Shown here piece after piece: positions 12,431-24,884 of a stretch of DNA of 64,000 nucleotides. The translations under genes were made by a program, and so were the position numbers. Within the stretch, counting starts at the first letter, position 1. Every line of letters starts with the position of its first letter. The notes beneath the pieces were generated by a model, which saw nothing but the letters and a program-made list of their open reading frames with translations, was not told the DNA's origin and did no database searches. The stretch is from Castor canadensis (lineage: Eukaryota > Chordata > Mammalia > Rodentia > Castoridae): positions 7,381,333 through 7,445,332 of the forward strand of contig NC_133399.1 in assembly GCF_047511655.1 (NCBI RefSeq), in the 5' to 3' direction.

Positions 12431-12905
12431 TGTATTTTATTTTAGTTTAATGTATATTAATTGTTTACATGGATGAGTTATACTGTGCTATTTGCACACA
12501 TGCATACAGTGTGAACTGACCAAATCTAATCTCCCTTTAACTAAACTCTCACACACTTCCCAAATTCTGGTAATCATGATTCCACATGCATATCACCTTT
12601 TTTTCCATATATAAGGTAGACAACATGTAGTACTTCACTTCTGTGTGTGGCTTATTTCCTCTAACATTATGTCCTTAACTTCCATCCATGATGAAACAAA
12701 TGATAGGGTTTCATTCTTTATGGCTAAATAACATTCCACTGCCTCCACACATACACAGAAGTATATATATTGTATATATATGTATGTCTATATTTGTATA
12801 TAAATACTAACTTTATCCATTCATCTCATGGTAGACATGCAGATTGATTTTATACATTAGCTATCATAAATAAGATAATAATGAACATATGCAGGCAGGA
12901 GTCTT
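12430..12905 (-). mobile_element. Old LINE-1 3'-end fragment, minus strand (unit A)
   Basis: On the plus strand it shows the reversed LINE-1 ORF2 C-terminus/3' UTR pattern (ATTTCCTCTAACATTATGTC, CCATCCATGATG, 'ttctttatggctaaataacattccactg'). A TA-rich microsatellite is embedded at about 12760-12805. The unit B equivalent is at about 20600-21070. Confidence 0.65.
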
Positions 12906-13209
12906 TTTAATCTACTGATTTTATCCCATTGTTTTCAGGAATCATGTTCTGAGTGTGATGCTGTGTAATCATTTTGCTCAGTGTATACTTGTGGAAGCTG
13001 AGCAAAGGATCACTACCTGTTATTTTTACTACTGCATGTTAACCTGCAATTACCTGAAATAAAATGTTTAGGAACTGTAATGACAGAAGTTGAAATTTTT
13101 AGAGAATCTGTCTTTCATACATTCACATTTTCACTCATTTTCGATTCCTCTTCATTTTACAATTCTTTTCACTCCCTCCCCCCATAATCACATACTGTCA
13201 TAGCATATC

Positions 13210-13660
13210 TGTTTTAGTCCATTTCCCCATCACTATAACAAACATTTCAGAGAATCCACTTAAAGCAGGCAATATTTATTTAGGGTCATGGTTTCAGAGA
13301 TTTAGTCCATGGTCAAGTTGGGTCCTTTCCCTGTGGGTTAGAACATCTTAGAGAGTGTCTTGAACAAAACTGTTCATCTACTGGTGGCCAGAAAGCCAAA
13401 AGGGAAGAGGAAAGCACAAAGCAAAGACATATTTTCCAGGGCACAACCTAGTGAACTACTTCCTCAAGTAGGACACATTTCCTCCTTTTCACCCCCACCA
13501 AATAGTGCCATGACATTAAGAATCCATCAAGGGATCAATCCATTGTTTAGATCTGAAACTTTATAATTCAATCGCTTCCCAAAATTCCATCAGCTAGCAA
13601 CCAAATGCACCATACCTGAGCTGAAGAGGGGGATTTTATATCAAACCAAAATAATATCCT
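13210..13660 (-). mobile_element. Old MaLR-type LTR fossil (unit B)
   Basis: Same element and position within the unit as 5685-6130, so it was inherited by duplication and not independently inserted. It is old, broken and without a visible internal region. Confidence 0.55.
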
Positions 13661-14052
13661 ATGGTTAAAATCACCACAAGATACTTCCTTCTGATAAAAG
13701 CAGGCAAATACAAAACCATGAAATCAGGATAATAGTGTCTGTGTCTTTACATCATTCTTGACATGTTATGTTCCCTTATTTATACAGCTGTCTGTGACAG
13801 GGTTTATTTTTTATATCTGTGTAAAAAAGAGAGAAGCTATAGCATTGGGGACAATTACAAATGCTTTTGTAACATTAAGGTAATGTCAGCTATGACAAAG
13901 ATGATAGTAAGGATGGAAATTTGAAACAGAAATGACTTTTATATCAATGAATATGTTATACCTAATCTCTTCTACATAAACAAGGAAGCACTATGTAAAA
14001 CTGTATATTCATGAAGGATGTACAATAATTTGTCCATTAAAAGTAAAAAGGG

Positions 14053-14275
14053 AAATGATGGGTTTGTGGTTCATACCTGCAATCTCAACTACACAGGAAG
14101 ACATGGAACAGAGAGGACAGTGTGACTACCATTCAAGACCAACCTGGTCAAGAGTTAATGAGAGAAACTACTGGAAAAACAAACTTAAAGAAAAAATACT
14201 GAGTATAGGTTTAAATAAGTAGAGTGCTTGCACTAGGCTTTGAGTTCAAATTGCACTACCCTAAATTATATAAAT
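14053..14275 (+). mobile_element. Composite SINE, B1-like plus ID-like (B1-dID type)
   Basis: The left part has the B1/7SL pattern (TGGTTCATACCTGCAATCTC, 'caagaccaacctggtcaa'). The right part has the ID/tRNA pattern (TAAGTAGAGTGCTTGCACTAGGC, with B-box GAGTTCAAATT). This combination is a rodent lineage marker. Confidence 0.7.
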
Positions 14276-14289
14276 AAATAGCACAAAAA

Positions 14290-17200
14290 GACTGAAAGTT
14301 GGAGACATGAAAATGCAATTCATTTGCTCTTATCGTGAAATTGATTACCCCAAGCTGTCTGAAAAGAATAGCCATTTTTTGCATTCCACTCTGGTTTTAT
14401 CTGATGTGGTCTCATAAGAGCAAAATCAAATCGTTGGTCAGGCTGAGTTTTCATCTGGAGCTCAGAAGACTCCTCCAGACACATTCAGTTCCTGTGCAAA
14501 ATTCATCATTTGTGATGGTTGTTAGACAAAGATATCTTTAAGCACTGGGTACTGTCCTCAGTGTCTAGGCATATCTGCCTCTCACCATGTGGCAGTTTAG
14601 TGCTTCAAGTACAGCAGAATAATCACAATTGTCATGACCCTTCCCTGTCAAGGCTGGGTCATTCCATATTTCTGGCTCATTAAGCATCCATATTTTCTGC
14701 CTCTACACCTTTCTGCATTTCAACACCTTATGAATTTTCCCATAACTCCACTTTCTCGACCCTCATCCTTTTTACCAGCATTTCTCACTGCCAAATCAAA
14801 CCATTTTCCTATCACATCACTTATGTGTCATTGAGTCAACAAATATCTCTAAGCAACTGCTAGGTTTCATGTCTGTATTCTATTTCCCCAGGTATCTCCA
14901 TTCTGATGTGGACAGATTATTTCTGTCTCAGCACAAATTCGTATGTTGGGATCCTCATACACAATGGGCCCAAATGGACCCATTTCGGTATTCTGATCCC
15001 CTTTTGTGTGAATTTAGAATGGAGTTCACAAAAGTTCATACACAAACTATGGGAGTATATATAAATGAAATCCTATTAATTTCTAATTTCAAGGATTTGT
15101 ACATGAAATGGTCTGAATAGATCTTGCTGAATTTTTAAGCTACTTAAAAAAGCAAAACTAATGATTTTAGAAAAATATGAAGTATTGTAACAGTTATTCG
15201 TTTATATCATGAGATCACAGATTAATCCTTTGTTGAAGAAAATTTATCACACTACTTGGAGATATTAGGGACTCATCTCCACCACTATTAAGGATTTTTG
15301 GAGCCAAAGGACCTCGTTAAGATATATTCATCAGTCTTAGTTTTTGGAGAACAGTTCAAGTGAGTGTTTGGTGTCAAGAGATTAGATCTCTAGATGGAAG
15401 AAGACTTCTTGGAGAGGAGATAATAAATATTAACTCACCTGACTGCTAACCTGGTGTCCAGGGATTAGAGAATAAGAAAGAAAAATTATAGTGTGCAGAG
15501 TATTGCTCCATGGCAAAAAGATGTTCTCAGGACTGGAATAACAAGGGAGAAATCTGCCTAGTGAGCAGACACAGAGCTATAAATACTTCCTCTGCCACTA
15601 GCAACTGCTTGTGTGAGCCTTGGTCTGGAAGCAGCCTGGTAGTTTACTTTGGAGTTCGCATCCACTTAAAGACTGATGATTGAGGATTTCCTGCTGTCCT
15701 GACTATCAAAATAGCTTAAATTTCCTTTGTCAGCCAAAAAAGAATCTTTCTTTCCATGTAGAGACTCTCTCCATGAAGAAACCAGATCCTGGTGAGTTCA
15801 AGATCTCCACAGGAGTTGCAGGACTGCATCTGAGAGATGGAAATCAAGCACATTTACCTAAGGTCACCTGAGAGCCAGTGTTCCCCAGCTCAGAGCTGAG
15901 AGATAGCTGTGGCTGTTTGTATGATTAATTCCTGGTTATGTTTATTTTAAGTACTAGAAAGGGAAATGAACATTTGACTTGGAAATATAGGATCATCATT
16001 GACAGTGACATGATGAAAATAGAAGCTCAATTAGAAGAGGGACTGAGAGACTTACATTGGTATCAGTGTCAGTAGAATATGTGTTCAAGGACCTTTGTAT
16101 TTGATCTGGTAAAAAAGAAAAGCAGTGAAATCCTTGTGGGAGGATACACATTTGTTATTTCTAAGATATCACACAATTATGGTTTTGTTATTTATCTTAT
16201 ACCCATATTCCACAGCTTTCAGCATTTCAGTTCAAGTTTCCAGTTTACTGTTTCTTTTACTTTATTTTTGTCCTGAATATTTAAGTTATATTTAGGGAAA
16301 CAAGTTTATCTACTTCACTCTGAGTTTTTGGCTTATTCAAATGATTTGATCATCTAAACATTACATGTAGTTTTCTTGATGTTGTTCTAAACATATTGTT
16401 TACTTTAAAACTGAGATCTTTAATTTTTCTGATGTTCTGGTAATGTTCAGGGGTAAGGGTCACTGCCTGTTCTTCAAATAGACAGCTATTGATACCTCTT
16501 TTATTTCACATTTCAAACTTCTGCAAACTCACTAGAACTGAACCTTCCCATGTGTTAAATATCAATGTATACTGAGCTTTAATCACTGATTCACTCAACA
16601 AACAGTGATTGGGAATCAGGAACACATGCCACAAAATTTGTGGAACATTTTCATTATATTCTTTTATGTCTAAGTCTGCCAATTTAATTATTAGTATATG
16701 ATAATAGCATTAAATTATTCATATTAAAATCACTTTTTACTTCTTCCACTTTCTTGGTGCTCTATTTAAATTTGGCTAATACAGCTTTTTCGAAATCATT
16801 AAATTTCACCTCTTGTACTTGAATGTTTCCCTTTTGCTTTAATTTCATTTTATTAGATGTTCAATTTCATACAACCGTTAAACACAGAAATGTGAACAAA
16901 GAAGTAGTCTCTGCTCATTTGGATCTGGCATCAGGATGCTGAGACTCAGCACAGTGTGGGGAAATGTGTGTGTGACTCAGTGTCCTCAGGGAGCACCACA
17001 GGCAGGATTCTATCCAGTGTGAAATGGGGAATTGCCATGGTGTGTGCAGAGGTTTCAGAGCATGTTCTGAGGAGGCCTTTGCATGTTATTTGAATCACAA
17101 CCAAGATTGAAGTGTGCCCACTGAGTTTGTCCAAAAACCAGAAAACTAAAATCCCAGTAATAACAATCAAAAGATACCTCAGAAATAAATGGCAATTGGG

Positions 17201-17330
17201 ATCTCCTGCATCTGCCCCAGTGCATAAATAACGATAGATATTTGTTTTTCTGTGTCTCACTAATTTACCAGAATGAAAAATAACAATTGCATTTCACGAT
17301 GGCATTTATAAAGTTGATCTCAAATGCAGA
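14290..17330 (+). other. Unit B upstream flank of intact OR
   Basis: No coding gene. Collinear with 6131-8685 and 21690-24870. The segment at about 14300-14600, shared with 21690-22030, resembles an old interspersed repeat that I cannot name. The block at 15560-15880 is conserved among A, B and C and is a place where a distal 5' exon could lie. Confidence 0.7.
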
Positions 17331-17660
17331 GAGTGTACATATTGGTTGACAGAAACTGAGGAGGGGAAAGAAAGAATGGGAAAAGAATTAATAATGGGTA
17401 AAAAGATATGGTTTCATAGAAAAATATAATTTGGTGTTTGCTCCACAGTAGAGGGACTATAGTTTTCAATTCAATATTGGAGATTTAAAAATAGCTAGTA
17501 GGGAGAATTTTGAGTATGATAAGTTTTTAGATAATGGATATGCGAATTATCCTGATTTTTATCATTAAGCAATGCTTTTTGAAAAATCATGTGGTTGGCT
17601 ACAGATAAGCTAATATGTACAATTATAATGTGTCAAAGTGCAATAAATCTAAAATTAATA
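17330..17660 (+). mobile_element. Old LINE-1 3' UTR remnant (unit B)
   Basis: Collinear with 8690-9035, with the same reading of the LINE-1 3' UTR. Confidence 0.6.
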
Positions 17661-17945
17661 AATTATTACTGCTTAAGGAAACATGTCTTCTAATATTTTA
17701 CTTAAAATTGCCCAAATTAGTGAACTTCTTGGAATTTATATTTTATTTTTTCCCTTTGAGCTTGTTTGCTTTTTGTCAGTTTAGTCTATTTTGCAACAAC
17801 CAAAAGGTATATCTTTTGACTTTTAAGAAATTTTGTTTAGATGTTTACCGTTTTTTCTATTCCCAACTGTGATATGGTTAGGGTTGGAATGCAGCCAGCA
17901 ACAAGGAAGAATTTTTTTCTTTTTCTACCATCCCTCCAGGAACAC

Positions 17946-17949
<4 letters not shown>

Positions 17950-17981
<32 letters not shown>

Positions 17982-18034
17982 GTCTCTCTCTCTCTCCCTC
18001 TCTCTCTCTCTCTCTTCCTCTCTCTCTCTCTCTC
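17950..18034. repeat. (CT)n microsatellite
   Basis: Long CT run with minor interruptions. It generates the spurious R/E-rich and S/L-rich ORFs on both strands. Confidence 0.97.
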
Positions 18035-18398
18035 ATGAACCAATTGTTGTAAGATTTTTTAGTGCTAGAGATAGCCACAATGTCTTGCCTATGCTGTTTA
18101 AGCTGTCTACACAAAGCTACCCTTCCAACTCAATTTTTATGTTTCTTTGAAACAAGGGTAGAAATGGTGATGGTAAAATCTAGCCTCAAGGTTAATGGCT
18201 ATGGAAATTTATATCATGGAATTTCTGGTTTCCAGTTCTTATGCTCTTCTGTAGACACAACAGCTTGCTTGGAATATTTTCCTTTTTCATAGTAAGACTG
18301 GGTGAGACATCACCTCTCAGCACCCTATTTTTTGCTATTCTTCTAGTCACAGTTGCTTCCTCGTGACCTCGCACAACAGAACCAAGAATCTTCCACAG

Positions 18399-18442
18399 GA
18401 TCTTTGCATTGCAGCTCCTCCTACCTGGCACAGACTTTCCAG
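18399..18442 (+). promoter_or_regulatory. Candidate noncoding 5' exon of the intact OR
   Basis: A 44-nt segment is flanked by a pyrimidine-rich acceptor (TCTTCCACAG, AG at 18397-18398) and a near-perfect donor (AG|GTGAGT, GT at 18443-18444), about 520 bp upstream of the coding ATG. The segment is recognisable in units A (about 10111-10153) and D (minus strand, about 27850-27900), but the donor is lost there. This is inference from splice signals only; there is no transcript evidence. Confidence 0.35.
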
Positions 18443-18937
18443 GTGAGTCTGCAACCCCTCCTTATGTTCCTGTGAACTTTCTACAAGAGTCACTAATCTG
18501 CTATTTCTAACTAAATATCCAGCAAAAAGTACCATTTCCAATGAAATTTCTCTTATATTTCCCATTTTCCTTCTAGGTTCCTAAATCTTCTAACATGTTA
18601 AGTAATGATTTCTTTACCTAATTGTATGTACTTTCATTTCTTTTTATATTTCCCCCTCATTCAATTTAAAAACATTTGTATATCGTAAGCATTAATCATT
18701 TCTTCCACAGTAGCTACAACATGATATGTCTAGGTTGTATTCCTCCAACATATGAAAAGTTAATGTTTTAAATTTTGGATACATTAACTCTTGATAAAAC
18801 ATCTGGAAAGGAATTCCCAATTGGAGATGGTAAGTGGATACAGAAGAGGTTAACAGATTCAAATACAAAAGTGTAGAATATACAGAAAGCATGCCTCTAT
18901 GGTTAGTAGTGTATAGTTGCATCATGTCTCTTCCTTT

Positions 18938-18963
18938 TTCTTTTTGTTAGGAACATAAGCCAT
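18938..18963 (+). promoter_or_regulatory. Splice acceptor and 5' end of OR coding exon
   Basis: A pyrimidine-rich tract ends in TTTTTGTTAG at 18941-18950, followed by 13 nt of 5' UTR and the ATG. OR genes normally have their whole coding region in one exon spliced to upstream noncoding exon(s), and the same arrangement is visible at the paralogue at 10710. Confidence 0.65.
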
Positions 18964-19932
18964 ATGGATTTAGAGAACAACACTCATATATCAGTATTTC
19001 TGCTTCTGGGAATTTCAGAGGACCCCACAATCCAGCCAGTCCTCTTTGGACTGTTCCTGTCCATGTACCTGATCACTGTGCTTGGGAACCTGCTCATCAT
19101 CATGGCCACCATCTCAGACTCCCACCTGCACACACCCATGTACTTCTTCCTCTCCAACTTATCCTTTGTGGACATCTGCTTCCCCTCCACCACTGTCCCA
19201 AAGATGCTGATAAACATCCAGATACAGACCAAGGTCATCACCTATGCAGACTGTATCACCCAAATGCTTTTTTTCACACTCTTTATAACATTGGACATCT
19301 TTCTGTTGACTGTGATGGCCTATGACCGCTGTGTGGCTATCTGTCACCCCCTGCATTACACAATCACCATGAATCCCAGGTTCTGTGTGCAGCTGCTCCA
19401 GGCATCCTGGATAGCAAGTGTCCCTAATTCCCTGATACATAGCTTACTAGTGCTGCGACTGTCCTTCTGTGCTCACTCGGAAATCCCACACTTTTTCTGT
19501 GAAGTTAATCAGGTGGTCCACTGTGCCTGTTCTGACACCTTTGTTAATGATCTGCTGATGTATTTTACATCTCTAATACTGGGTGGTGGTCCCTTTGCTG
19601 GCATTCTTTACTCATACGTTAAGATATTTACTTCTATTCATACAATCTCCTCAGCTCAGGGGAAGCATAAGGCATTTTCCACCTGTGCATCTCACCTCTC
19701 AGTTGTCTTCTTATTTTATTGCACAATCTTAGGTGTGTACCTTAGTTCTTCCACAAGCCAAGACTTATACTCAAGTGCAAGAGCCTCGGTGATGTACACA
19801 GTGGTCACCCCCATGCTGAATCCCTTCATCTACAGTCTGAGGAATAAGGATGTAAAGAGAGCTCTGAAAAGACTTTTTGAGAGAGAAATTATAAGCATGC
19901 CATTTGTGCTGAGACTAAACAAGTGCCCATGA
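18964..19932 (+). CDS. Intact olfactory receptor, family 7-like (322 aa)
   Basis: This is a seven-transmembrane odorant receptor (class II OR, rhodopsin-like GPCR), expected in the ciliary membrane of olfactory sensory neurons and signalling through Golf and cAMP. The reading frame is uninterrupted and of normal OR length. Seen in the protein: N-glycosylation sequon N5-N-T; GN (41-42) in TM1; [13 protein letters not shown] (58-70) at TM2; Cys97 as the TM3 disulfide partner of ECL2, whose cysteines are 169, 179 and 189; [10 protein letters not shown] (118-127) with the G-protein-contact Arg122; [10 protein letters not shown] (236-245) at TM6; [12 protein letters not shown] (283-294) at TM7. 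The ATG is the family start and lies 13 nt after a good splice acceptor (AG at 18949-18950). The closest relatives in the window are the pseudogenes at 10725 and 26368 (subgroup 1). It is the only intact copy among the left-hand duplication units. The family 7 call is from motif resemblance; the ligand is unknown. Confidence 0.95.
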   Translation: MDLENNTHISVFLLLGISEDPTIQPVLFGLFLSMYLITVLGNLLIIMATISDSHLHTPMYFFLSNLSFVDICFPSTTVPKMLINIQIQTKVITYADCITQMLFFTLFITLDIFLLTVMAYDRCVAICHPLHYTITMNPRFCVQLLQASWIASVPNSLIHSLLVLRLSFCAHSEIPHFFCEVNQVVHCACSDTFVNDLLMYFTSLILGGGPFAGILYSYVKIFTSIHTISSAQGKHKAFSTCASHLSVVFLFYCTILGVYLSSSTSQDLYSSARASVMYTVVTPMLNPFIYSLRNKDVKRALKRLFEREIISMPFVLRLNKCP

Positions 19933-19934
19933 TG

Positions 19935-20581
19935 GCAGAACACATAGCTTCAGGGTCAGTCTGGGATGGTTTGGTCAGGTGGAGGAAGTAAAGCTTGTTG
20001 ACTCTATTTTTTCTTAGTGTTTCTGGATCTCCTATATAAGCTTCTTTACAAAGTTAAAACAAAATCCACTTCAGTGCTTTTCCTGCTCTCTATAAAATCA
20101 TCTCCATCTTATCTTTTCTCAAAGATTTTCCCCCTTTGTTTCAGAAATAATTGGAAATTCCCATTGATCACATAGGACATATTGTTAGGAATCATTTCAT
20201 TTCAAATGACATACCACACTGAGTCATTTTCTTGTCTTTTACTAAAACAATGATAAGACATATTCTTTTGGCAAGCACTGCATTTGGGGACTCTGACTAT
20301 TCATTGGATTTTATAGTAAAAATATCCAACACTATAATTTTTCCTTAGCATGTTCGTCAATCCTCCTTATGCTGTTTATCTTCACTTTGTGACAATGCAG
20401 TCTTTTTCATATTAGAAATTTTCATTGGTGCTAATTAAACTTGAATCTCACTTTGAAGATCATGTATCTCAGCTAGGTGTCCTCCATGGCTATCATAATT
20501 ATGGGCAAAATAGCTCTCTATCATCTCCACTCCACAGGTATTGACTCTCCAGTCCTTCCCAGGTGTGTATATATATATATG

Positions 20582-20600
<19 letters not shown>
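19935..20600 (+). other. 3' flank of intact OR, unit B
   Basis: No gene. This region should contain the 3' UTR. I see no strong AATAAA close to the stop, so the polyadenylation site is not assigned. Confidence 0.55.

Positions 20601-20619
<19 letters not shown>
20568..20619. repeat. (TA)n/(CA)n microsatellite
   Basis: A TATATA run passes into an uninterrupted CA run. Confidence 0.95.
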
Positions 20620-20620
<1 letters not shown>

Positions 20621-21070
20621 CTATTACAGAAATGTTGACAGAATACAAATGCTTAACAGATGGTAGGTTGTGGGGCCCACACCTTGAGCCCCTCCATGAA
20701 AACTATTTCCCTTCCCAGTGGTTGCTGTCAAACCATAATCCTCCTGATCACTGCCTCCTGAGTAAGCATAACCCACCAATGCCTGGCTGCTTTCTTTTCT
20801 GTATGTGGCTTATTTCCCATAGCACAATGTCCTTAAATTCCATCCACTCTTTCACAAGTGACCAGATTTCGTTTGTTATTGGTGAATAATATTCCACCTC
20901 ATGCACACACATAGACACATACACACATATATTATATATATTATATATATGTATATAGTGTGTATATCTATATGTATGTATAATCGTATAAATAATTAAA
21001 CTTTATCCCTTCATCTCATGATAGGCATGCAGGTTGAATCTATGCCTTAGCTATTATGAATATTACAACA
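20620..21070 (-). mobile_element. Old LINE-1 3'-end fragment, minus strand (unit B)
   Basis: Counterpart of 12430-12905, including 'atgtccttaaattccatccac' and an AT-rich microsatellite at about 20925-20990. Confidence 0.6.
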
Positions 21071-21404
21071 ATTTACATGAATGATCAGGAGTATTTTTGG
21101 TCTTCTGATATGATTTCCTTGTTACCACTCTTCATATCTTATTTGTGATGTTGTGATGTTTTTCTCAATGTACATTTATGGAAGGTGAGCAAATGGAACA
21201 TGGATCTCTCTGTGTCATTTCCTACCACTCCATATTAATCTGCAATTGTCTCACATAAAATGTTTATGAACTATTAAGTGGCCAAGTGAAATTTCAGAGT
21301 AGCTGTTTTCAGGAAGTTCACATTCTCACACATTTACATTTCCTCTTTATTTCTCAATTTCTTTTCACTTTCCCCCACATAATCACGTACTATCATAGCA
21401 AATC

Positions 21405-21540
21405 TGTGTTACTCAGTTTTCCTATTACTGTGACATGCATGTCAGGGAAAGAACTTATAAGAGGAAAGATTTATTTAGGATCATGGTTTTAGAAAGTCAG
21501 TCCTTGGTCAGCAGGATCATTTTATTATAGGCTGTGTGAG
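21405..21540 (-). mobile_element. Truncated MaLR-type LTR fossil (unit C)
   Basis: Only one end of the LTR seen in units A and B remains. An ID-like SINE piece follows directly. Confidence 0.45.
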
Positions 21541-21576
21541 ACAGAACGTATTGAAAATAAACTAAAACACAAAAGA

Positions 21577-21660
21577 CTTAGTACATGGTTTAATTTGTTG
21601 AGTGTTTGCACAGTAAGCAGTAGGTCTTGAGTTAAATTCAGATACCAAAAATGTATAAAT
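21577..21660 (+). mobile_element. ID-like SINE fragment
   Basis: tRNA-like A and B box pattern (GTTGAGTGTTTGCACAGTAA, then GAGTTAAATTC) ending near ACCAAAAATG. Confidence 0.55.
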
Positions 21661-24600
21661 TTAAAAGAACAAAATGCAGACCTAATAATTGGAGATGTTG
21701 AAATTGCAATTAGTTTGCTCTTGGTGTGAGACAAATTACCCTAAACAATACCCATTTGTTAGCCTTGTCGTCTTAGATCTGAATTTCAGGCATGGCTTGG
21801 CTTGTTTATCTGGTCTGGTCTCACAAAAGCAAAATCAAACCACAGGTCTGAATGTGTTCTCATCTGGAGCTCAGGACGTCCTCAAGACATATTCAGGTCC
21901 TGTGCAGAATTCAGTATTTGTGATAATCTAAATGAAGTCCCATCATCTTGCTGGTTGTTAGACAAAGGTCACTGTCAGCACTGAATGCTGTCCTCAGAAT
22001 CTGGCCATATGGGCCTCTCACATCATGGCAGCACAGAGCTTCACATCCAGCAATATAATCACCATTGTCAGAACCATTCCTTAACATTGCTGGGTCATTC
22101 CATAACTCTGACCCATTAAGCTTCTGTATGGCTGCCTGTACCTTTTACCACACTTCAACACTTTGTGGATTTTCCTATTACTCCATATTCTTATTCCTCC
22201 ACTAGTCTGATTCATTTTACCAGCATTTCTCATTTTTCCCAGCATACCACTTCTGTATTCATTAAGTGAAGAAACATCTACTGAACATCTCTGGATTCCA
22301 AGTTCATAGCCCATGCTCTCGCTGAATTTCCATTCTGTATGAAAGGCACATTTCTATCTCCTCTAACATTCACATGTTTGGATCTTCACATCCATTGGGC
22401 ACAAATGGACTGAGCCCCATTTGTGATCTTAAAATAAAATTCACAGAAGTTCCAACCACAAAACACAGCATTTTGTATAAATTAAATGAGAGAATTCTTA
22501 TTAGTTACAAATTTTAGGGATTTGCACATGAAATGGTCTGAATAGACCTTTCTGAATTTTCAAGATATGTAAAAATACACGACCAATTGTTTTGGAAAAC
22601 TATTAAGTGTTGTATCACTTACTCTTTTATATTATGGGATCACAGATAACTCCCTTGCTGAATAAAACTTAGTTAAATCTTTGAAGATATTAGGGACTGT
22701 GTCCCCATCACTTTATGGGGCCAAGTGACCAAGTCAAGATGGTTTCATCAGTCTTAGATTTTGGAGAACACTTAAAGTGAGTGGTTGGTGTCAGGAGATT
22801 AGATCTCTAGATGGAAGAAGAGTTCATGGAGATCACATCATAAAAATCAATTCACTTGACATTTAGCCTTGTATCCTCAGAACAGAGAAGGAGAAAGAAA
22901 AATTGCAGTCTTCAGAATAATGTCCCATGTCTTGATGTTCTCAAGACTAGAGTATCAAGAGGGAAGTTTGCCTCTCGAATAGACACACTAAGCTCTAAAT
23001 ACCTCCCCTGCCATTGTCTTCTGCCTATGTGAGCCCTTGTCTGGATGGATCTTATATTAAGTTATACTTAATGTAAAATGTCTATATTCTTAAGTCTGAG
23101 ATTTTTGGCTTATTCAAAGCTTTTGACCATCTATATTACATATAGTTTTCTCTTTGGAATCTAAAACACATCGTTTACTTCAGAGTCCTCATCTGTTTGG
23201 GGATAATGCTTGAGGACTTCCTGTTGTCCTGTCTGTCAACTTAACTTGAGTTTCCATTGCCAGACAGGGAGGAATCTGTACTTCAATGTAGAAACACTTC
23301 ATCCAGAAAACCCACCCAGGAGAGTCCAAGATTCCCCAACATGTTGTCCAGCTGCATCTGGAAGAAGGAAGACAGGTACATTTACTTCAGGTCACCCAAG
23401 AACAAATGCAGCCCAGGCCAGAAATGAGAGATGGCTGTGGCAGTTTGCTTGTTTGTTTGATTAATTCATTGATGTGTTTGTTAGCCATGCTAGAAAGGGA
23501 AGTGAGCATTGATCTCAGCAATGCAGAGTCACTGTTGACAATGAAATGATAGCAATGCAAGCCCAGTATGAAGAGGGACTGAAAGGTTTAAAGTGGATTC
23601 AGTGTCATTAGAACATGTGCCAAGAACCTTTGTATTCAATCAGGTGGAAAAGAAAAACAGTGTTACCCATAGAAGGTTATAAATTTGTTTTTCTGAGCTC
23701 GAGCACCATTTTGGTTTTCTTATTAATTTCCTGTACCCATATTTGACAGCTAATCAGCAATGTCACTGCAGTTTCTAGTTTATTGTATCTCTTACTCACT
23801 TTATGTTATTAAAATTAAATTATGCTTAATATAACACATCTATATTCTTAAGTCTGAGAATTTTGGTGTATTCAATTTTTTGACATCTACATTATATGTA
23901 GTTTTCTTTTTTATTCTTAAACACATTGTTTGCTTTAATGCTGAGGTATTTATTTTTTCTGATATTCTAGTAACATACAAGGATGAGGACCACTAAATGT
24001 TGTTCAAATAGAGAGGCATTGATTGCAGTGTTTGCTTTACATTTCAATCTTCTACAACCCAATTAAAATATAACCGATCATGTGTCAAATGTCAGTATAC
24101 CCTGAGTTATAATTCCTGAATCACTCAACAAACAGTGACCTAGCCTTGGCTACATAATATAAAATTTGAATGAATTTTTCAATATATTCTTTTATGCTTA
24201 GGTCTGCCAATTTAATTATTAAATCATGATGATAGCATTAAATTATTGGTATTAAATATTTTCTTTCACTTTTTATGCCCTGTTTAATTATAGCTAGTAG
24301 AACTGTTTTGAAACTATTAAATTTCACTTCTCATATATTAATATTTCTCTTTTCCTTGAATTTTATTTTATTATATGCACACTTACATATGATTGTGAAC
24401 ACAGAAATGTGAACAAAGATGTGACATTTCTGCTCATTTGAACCTTGCATCGTGATGTTGAGACTGAGAACAATGTTGGAAATGTGTGTGTGATGCAGTG
24501 TCTTCTAGGAGCAGCCACAGGAAGGATTCTATTCGGTGTGAAGGGAAGGAATTGTCATGATGTGTGCAGAGTTTAAAGAATTTGTTCTGAGGAGCTCTTG

Positions 24601-24872
24601 CATTTTGGTTGAATCCACAAGCAAGTCTAAAGTGTGCTCATTGGATTTGGCCAAACAGCTGAAAGCTGAAATCCCAGCAGTAACAAAGAAAAGATGCCAC
24701 AGAAGGAATAGGGATAGAGATCTCTCATATTTGCTCTTGTCCATAACCACATTAGCTATTTGGTTATCTGTGTCTGGCTGTATAACAAGAATGAGAAATA
24801 ACAATTTGGTTTTGCATGTGGGATCTAAAAAGTTGATCTCACCGACACAGAGTGTAGAATATTGGTAACTAG
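21660..24872 (+). other. Unit C: upstream flank without its OR gene
   Basis: Collinear with the upstream flanks of units A and B up to 'gagtgtagaatattggt' (about 24872), then homology stops. No OR follows in this orientation. A block at about 23040-23170 is partly repeated at about 23810-23940, a small internal duplication of about 0.75 kb. Confidence 0.7.
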
Positions 24873-24884
24873 TGACTAGTTCTT

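Noticed and set aside
17837-18114. R/E-rich and S/L-rich ORFs of 65-78 codons on both strands
   Set aside because: Pure products of the (CT)n microsatellite at 17950-18034.
18984-19440. Minus-strand ORFs of 85 and 93 codons inside the intact OR
   Set aside because: Antisense shadows of the receptor; equivalents recur antisense to other OR copies (for example 10786-10974 and 41388-41648) because the conserved motif DNA happens to be open on both strands.
20435-20889. ORFs with CVCVCV and HTHTHT runs
   Set aside because: Microsatellite-derived; the remainder overlaps an old LINE-1 end.
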